From contig NZ_BAAAFQ010000004.1 of assembly GCF_039523615.1 (NCBI RefSeq), positions 310,001 through 374,000 on the forward strand: a stretch of 64,000 nucleotides of DNA. The letters are read 5' to 3'. Source of the DNA: Psychrosphaera haliotis. Its GTDB lineage: Bacteria; Pseudomonadota; Gammaproteobacteria; Enterobacterales; Alteromonadaceae. Shown piece by piece: positions 60,427 to 64,000 of this stretch; the stretch's first letter is position 1, and each line of letters starts with the position of its first letter. The position numbers and the translations under genes were made by a program. The notes under the pieces are model-generated. The model was not told the DNA's origin and did no database searches. It saw nothing but the letters and a program-made list of their open reading frames with translations.

Positions 60427-61710
60427 TCAATTTTGTCCTACCAACTCTTCAACTTGGTTGGCTACGTCACTCCAAGCCACTGTTTTTTGTTCACCTTGTA
60501 CAACTAGGTTCTTAACAGTTACTTGCTCATTATTTATTTCGTCTTCACCTAATATAAGTGCGACTTTAGCGCCTAATTTATCAGCTCGCTTCATTTGTTT
60601 CTTAAAGTTGCCACCACCACAATGATTAACAACACGTAAACTAGGGGCAGAATGTCGCAATTGCTCGGCAATTTCAACTGCTTTTAGTTCCGCTTGCAAG
60701 CCTTGAGCTACAATGTAGACATCAGCACTAGAAGTTGGTTCAACCAAAATCTCTAATGTTTGCAATAAAAGTACTAAGCGTTCTATACCCATAGCAAATC
60801 CAACCGCTGGGGTAGATTTACCACCTAGTTGCTCCACTAAACCATCGTAACGGCCACCGGCTAAAACAGTACCTTGTGAACCTAAGCTGTCAGTAACCCA
60901 CTCAAAAACCGTACGATTATAATAATCTAAGCCACGAACAAGGCGTTCGTTAACCACATATTCAATACCTGCAGCATCTAATCGAGCTTTAAGTTCCGCA
61001 AACATTTCAGCAGACTCTTCGTCTAGGTGTTCTGAAAGCTTAGGGGCGTTTTCTAATATCTTTTGGACATCTGCATTCTTACTGTCAAGAATACGCAGTG
61101 GGTTTGTTCCCAAACGACGCTTAGAGTCTTCATCTAGACTCTCTTCATGTTGCTTCAAAAACTCAACCAATGCAGCCGTATAGTTTTGACGCGCTTCACT
61201 GGTACCCAATGAATTTATTTCTAATTTTAGATGCTCGGTAATTCCAAACGCTTTCCACAGTCTTGCAGATAACATAATTACTTCGGCATCCATGTCTGCA
61301 CCAGCAAAGCCATAGGACTCAACGCCAAATTGGTGAAATTGACGATAACGACCTTTTTGAGGACGTTCGTGACGGAACATTGGGCCCGTGTACCATAAAC
61401 GCTGTTGTTGATTATAAAGAAGCGCACCTTGGTTTGCCGCTCTTACACATACAGCCGTTCCCTCTGGGCGAAGGCTTAACGAGTCACCGTTGCGATCGTC
61501 AAAGGTATACATTTCTTTTTCAACAATGTCTGTTACTTCGCCAACAGAACGCTTAAACAAATCTGTGAATTCTACAATCGGGAAGCGGATTTCTGAATAA
61601 CCATAACTGGCCACTGTTTGTCTTAACACAGTTTCTACTTGCTGCCATTGGGCAGTTTCAATTGGCAAGATATCGTTCATGCCTCGAATGGCTTGGATAG
61701 GCTTAGACAC
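60427..61710 (-). CDS. hisS: Histidyl-tRNA synthetase
   Basis: A 427-residue class II aminoacyl-tRNA synthetase. IQAIRGMNDILP opens the protein. Motif 2 is in WYTGPMFRHERPQKGRYRQFHQFG, the histidine-specific loop is LVRGLDYYNRTVFEW, and motif 3 is in AVGFAMGIERLVLLL. The C-terminal anticodon-binding domain spans about 330-420. Length matches E. coli HisS (424). Start is GTG at 61710 with AAGGA about 10 bases upstream; homologues begin at this residue. First gene of the hisS-yfgM-bamB unit; divergent from the HD-GYP gene. Confidence 0.96.
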   Translation of the reverse strand: MSKPIQAIRGMNDILPIETAQWQQVETVLRQTVASYGYSEIRFPIVEFTDLFKRSVGEVTDIVEKEMYTFDDRNGDSLSLRPEGTAVCVRAANQGALLYNQQQRLWYTGPMFRHERPQKGRYRQFHQFGVESYGFAGADMDAEVIMLSARLWKAFGITEHLKLEINSLGTSEARQNYTAALVEFLKQHEESLDEDSKRRLGTNPLRILDSKNADVQKILENAPKLSEHLDEESAEMFAELKARLDAAGIEYVVNERLVRGLDYYNRTVFEWVTDSLGSQGTVLAGGRYDGLVEQLGGKSTPAVGFAMGIERLVLLLQTLEILVEPTSSADVYIVAQGLQAELKAVEIAEQLRHSAPSLRVVNHCGGGNFKKQMKRADKLGAKVALILGEDEINNEQVTVKNLVVQGEQKTVAWSDVANQVEELVGQN

Positions 61711-61888
61711 AGCTAGAAAATCCTTAGATAAAAAAATAGTGCGGCATTATAAGCGCTTTAGGCGCTCAGGTAAATTGCTAACAATGTGAATCTGTATTGC
61801 AGCGGGCTTTTTATTTAATTTAATGGGCTCAATTCGTAATTTTCTGTTAAATTAAAGGTAACAATAATTATCAAGCCTAAATCCAACG

Positions 61889-63067
61889 ATGTTAAAAGAA
61901 TTTTTAGTTAGTGATCTTAAATCAGGCATGTTTATCGCTGAAGTAACTGAGCAATCTGGCCGCTTTTCCGTAAAGTCTGGTGGGTTTGTAAGAACACAAA
62001 ACGCAATCGACTCATTGTCATCTAAAGGTGTACGCCGTGTTTTAGTGGATATGGCTAAAAGTGAACATGTCGAAGAATCAAAACCTGAGACAGTAGCTGA
62101 AGTAAAAGAACCTAGAGTAAAATCTTCGTTTAAAGATGAAATTGGTAAAGCAAAAAAGCTTTATAACCAAGCGAAGAAACTTCAACGCCAAGCATTAACT
62201 AGCATGAAGGCTGGTCGTCCAATTGACTCAGATGGCATGAAAGAAGTTGCTGACGGTTTTATAGATTCGGTATTTAGGAACCAAGACGCGCTTGCTTGTA
62301 TGACTCGAATGCGCCAAAAAGACGATTATTTAATGGAACACTCAATTAATGTTTCAATTATTATGACCATCTTCGCTAAACACATGAAAATAGATGAGAA
62401 GATCATACATGACTTAGCAACAGGCGCGTTGCTTCATGATTTAGGTAAGATTAACGTACCCGATGAAGTTTTGCACAAACCTGGCCGTCTTACAGATGAA
62501 GAAATGGTGGTTATGCGTTCTCACGTAACACTTGGGTATGACATTTTGAAAGAGACTGAGGGGTTATCAGACACTATTTTGGAAGTGGTTCTTGATCACC
62601 ACGAACGACTAGATGGTTCAGGCTACCCAAATGGTAAAAACGAGTCCCAACTCAGTCAATACGCCAAAATGATTAGCATCTGCGACACATATGACGCAAT
62701 TACTGCGTCCAGGGTTTATCAAAGTGCCCGTACACCTATCATGGCGTTCAAAATTTTAAGAAAAGAAAGTGGTGCTAGTTTTGACGCTGGTTTAGTGGCT
62801 GAGTTTATTAATTGTATGGGCGTGCACCCTGTAGGTACTTTAGTTCAAACCAAAAGTAATAAATTAGGAATTGTTGTTAAGTCTAATTTTGTTAATCCAC
62901 TTTGCCCTGTTGTTAAAGTTTTTTATAGTTTGGCCAATAAAGGATACATACCATCTAAAAGCATAGATTTAGGTGCACCAGGCGTAGAAGATGAAATTGC
63001 CAAAAGCGTAAAGCCAGAAGATTACGGAATTGATATTAATCGCATTATGGCGGAAATATTGGACTAA
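61889..63067 (+). CDS. HD-GYP phosphodiesterase-like protein with DUF3391 N-terminus (copy 1)
   Basis: A 392-residue cytosolic protein. A DUF3391-type N-terminal domain (about 1-60: VSDLKSGMFIAEVTEQSG) is followed by a lysine-rich linker and an HD-GYP domain (about 125-330). Metal and signature residues are present: His in MEHSINVSI, His183-Asp184 in LLHDLGKINVP, HHERLDGSGYP with GYP at 245-247, and ISICDTYDAITASRVY. Cyclic-di-GMP hydrolysis to pGpG or GMP is expected. A complete active site and the neighbouring GGDEF gene 8 kb away suggest active c-di-GMP turnover. 56 bases before the second copy. Confidence 0.9.
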   Translation: MLKEFLVSDLKSGMFIAEVTEQSGRFSVKSGGFVRTQNAIDSLSSKGVRRVLVDMAKSEHVEESKPETVAEVKEPRVKSSFKDEIGKAKKLYNQAKKLQRQALTSMKAGRPIDSDGMKEVADGFIDSVFRNQDALACMTRMRQKDDYLMEHSINVSIIMTIFAKHMKIDEKIIHDLATGALLHDLGKINVPDEVLHKPGRLTDEEMVVMRSHVTLGYDILKETEGLSDTILEVVLDHHERLDGSGYPNGKNESQLSQYAKMISICDTYDAITASRVYQSARTPIMAFKILRKESGASFDAGLVAEFINCMGVHPVGTLVQTKSNKLGIVVKSNFVNPLCPVVKVFYSLANKGYIPSKSIDLGAPGVEDEIAKSVKPEDYGIDINRIMAEILD

Positions 63068-63123
63068 CTGACCCTTTATGATAGGAAATACAACATTGTT
63101 TTATTGTTTATTTGGAGCGAACA

Positions 63124-64000
63124 ATGAGTGAAGGACTGCAGCGTATACCTATTACTAGGCTGTTACCTGGTCAATATGTTGTGGACATATCGCAGCAAAT
63201 TGGCCACATGAGAGTAGCGTCTTCTGGGTGGGTGCGTTCTCAGCAGGAGATCAATGAGCTTATTGCTAAAGGCATTGTAAGCGTCACTGTTGATTTAGGC
63301 CAAAAGTTAACATCGTTAGAGGCTGATGACTTTAGTTTCCAAGAGCAGTTTGGTCGCGTTCCATTTAACCAAGAAATTGAAAATGCAAAAGAATCTGTTG
63401 ATAAGCTAACGGCGAATTTAGTAGAAAGCTTTGCCCATATCCGAAACGAAAACCTCTTTGACGTCAACGCGCTTCACTTGGCTGCCATGGAGTTTATCGC
63501 GTCAATATATCGAAATTCTGCACCCGCACTCGCATTAGTAAGAGTTAAACATTACCAAGACTTTCAACTCGGTCATGCTCTTAGATGCGCAGCTTATTAT
63601 GCTGCCATGTTAAGAAAAATGAAATGGCCAGCAGATGTAGCTCAAAATTGGGTAATGGGTGCCTTATTGCACGACATAGGAAAGTTAAATATGTCGGCTT
63701 CCATTCAGCAGCCCAACAACAAAAACATTTCCGATAAACAAAGAGCTGAAGACGACTTTTTAGTTGCCGAACATGTAAACAATGGAATTGAAATAGCCTC
63801 ATCGGTAGGCAGTTTAACCCGCGAAACGTTAGAGGTTATTCAACTTCACCATGAAAAGATTGATGGCTCAGGTTATCCAGACAATAAAAAGCTGACGGAT
63901 ATAAATGATGCTATTCGTATTTTTAGTATTGTAAATGAGTTTGATAATTTGACGCGACTTGGTGTGAATGGCAAACCGATTGGTGTTTTGCAGGCCTACA
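63124..64000 (+). CDS. HD-GYP phosphodiesterase-like protein with DUF3391 N-terminus (copy 2), cut by window end
   Basis: The frame is open from ATG 63124 (GGAG upstream) to the window edge: 292 residues without a stop. It parallels copy 1: DUF3391-type start (ITRLLPGQYVVDISQQIGHM), then an HD-GYP domain with His183-Asp184 in LLHDIGKLNMS and HHEKIDGSGYP (GYP at 250-252). It is less canonical after that: FSIVNEFDNLTR replaces the usual CD.YDA.T., and the HKP helix after the HD pair reads IQQPNNKN instead of the common LLxKPGxL. Reduced or altered activity is possible. Probably cotranscribed with copy 1. Confidence 0.85.
   Translation, partial: MSEGLQRIPITRLLPGQYVVDISQQIGHMRVASSGWVRSQQEINELIAKGIVSVTVDLGQKLTSLEADDFSFQEQFGRVPFNQEIENAKESVDKLTANLVESFAHIRNENLFDVNALHLAAMEFIASIYRNSAPALALVRVKHYQDFQLGHALRCAAYYAAMLRKMKWPADVAQNWVMGALLHDIGKLNMSASIQQPNNKNISDKQRAEDDFLVAEHVNNGIEIASSVGSLTRETLEVIQLHHEKIDGSGYPDNKKLTDINDAIRIFSIVNEFDNLTRLGVNGKPIGVLQAY

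Overview
The window reads as chromosome of an AT-rich marine gammaproteobacterium of the Alteromonadales type, perhaps near Psychrosphaera, Thalassotalea or Colwellia. That placement is inferred from gene orders (lptD-surA-pdxA-rsmA-apaG-apaH; hisS-yfgM-bamB-der), protein character, and a starch locus built around a TonB-dependent receptor. No rRNA, tRNA, CRISPR array, insertion sequence or prophage was seen.

Positions 1-10.98 kb hold housekeeping and regulatory genes: an Lrp/AsnC tail, a class V aminotransferase, FklB, a tandem-receiver response regulator, YciH, and a partner-switching pair (STAS protein plus REC-PP2C-HATPase protein) resembling CrsA/CrsR of Shewanella. Two sites built on the MetJ box AGACGTCT lie upstream of a GAF-domain gene and upstream of an NhaC-family transporter (MetT-like). 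An aromatic/aspartate aminotransferase sits between these genes, so the block looks like a small methionine regulon; hemH follows.

Positions 11-22 kb hold a DUF3530-like secreted protein, djlA, the LptD-SurA-PdxA-RsmA-ApaG-ApaH operon and a methyl-accepting chemotaxis protein.

Positions 22-50.7 kb form an accessory island for alpha-glucan (starch/maltodextrin) use. It contains a LacI-family regulator, an MFS sugar transporter, a periplasmic esterase, a GH31 alpha-glucosidase or transglucosylase, a large pullulanase lipoprotein, a modular starch-binding lipoprotein, a TonB-dependent receptor and a tryptophan-halogenase-family flavoenzyme. Four copies of the 12-base core TGAATACGTATG lie upstream of the regulator, the transporter, the pullulanase and the binding-protein/receptor pair, and probably are the LacI operators. 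At three promoters a good -10-like hexamer starts 31-34 bases from the operator centre, which puts the operator near -45.

Inside this island, at 36.06-42.36 kb, sits a different module: two tandem membrane-anchored SGNH hydrolases with helical (TPR-like) C-terminal regions, divergent from a NodU/CmcH-type carbamoyltransferase, an SxtJ-like membrane protein and a 50-residue DUF5989-like membrane protein. I know of no established function for this combination. It is the best candidate here for an undescribed system, plausibly modifying an envelope or exported glycan.

Positions 50.8-64 kb return to core functions: YqfB (N4-acetylcytidine amidohydrolase), a DUF418 membrane protein, a membrane diguanylate cyclase, MepM and AnmK (wall remodelling and recycling), Der, BamB, YfgM, HisS, and two tandem HD-GYP phosphodiesterase-like proteins, the second cut by the window edge. 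Several starts are not ATG: TTG for lptD; GTG for hisS, djlA, anmK, the LacI gene, the diguanylate cyclase and one SGNH hydrolase.
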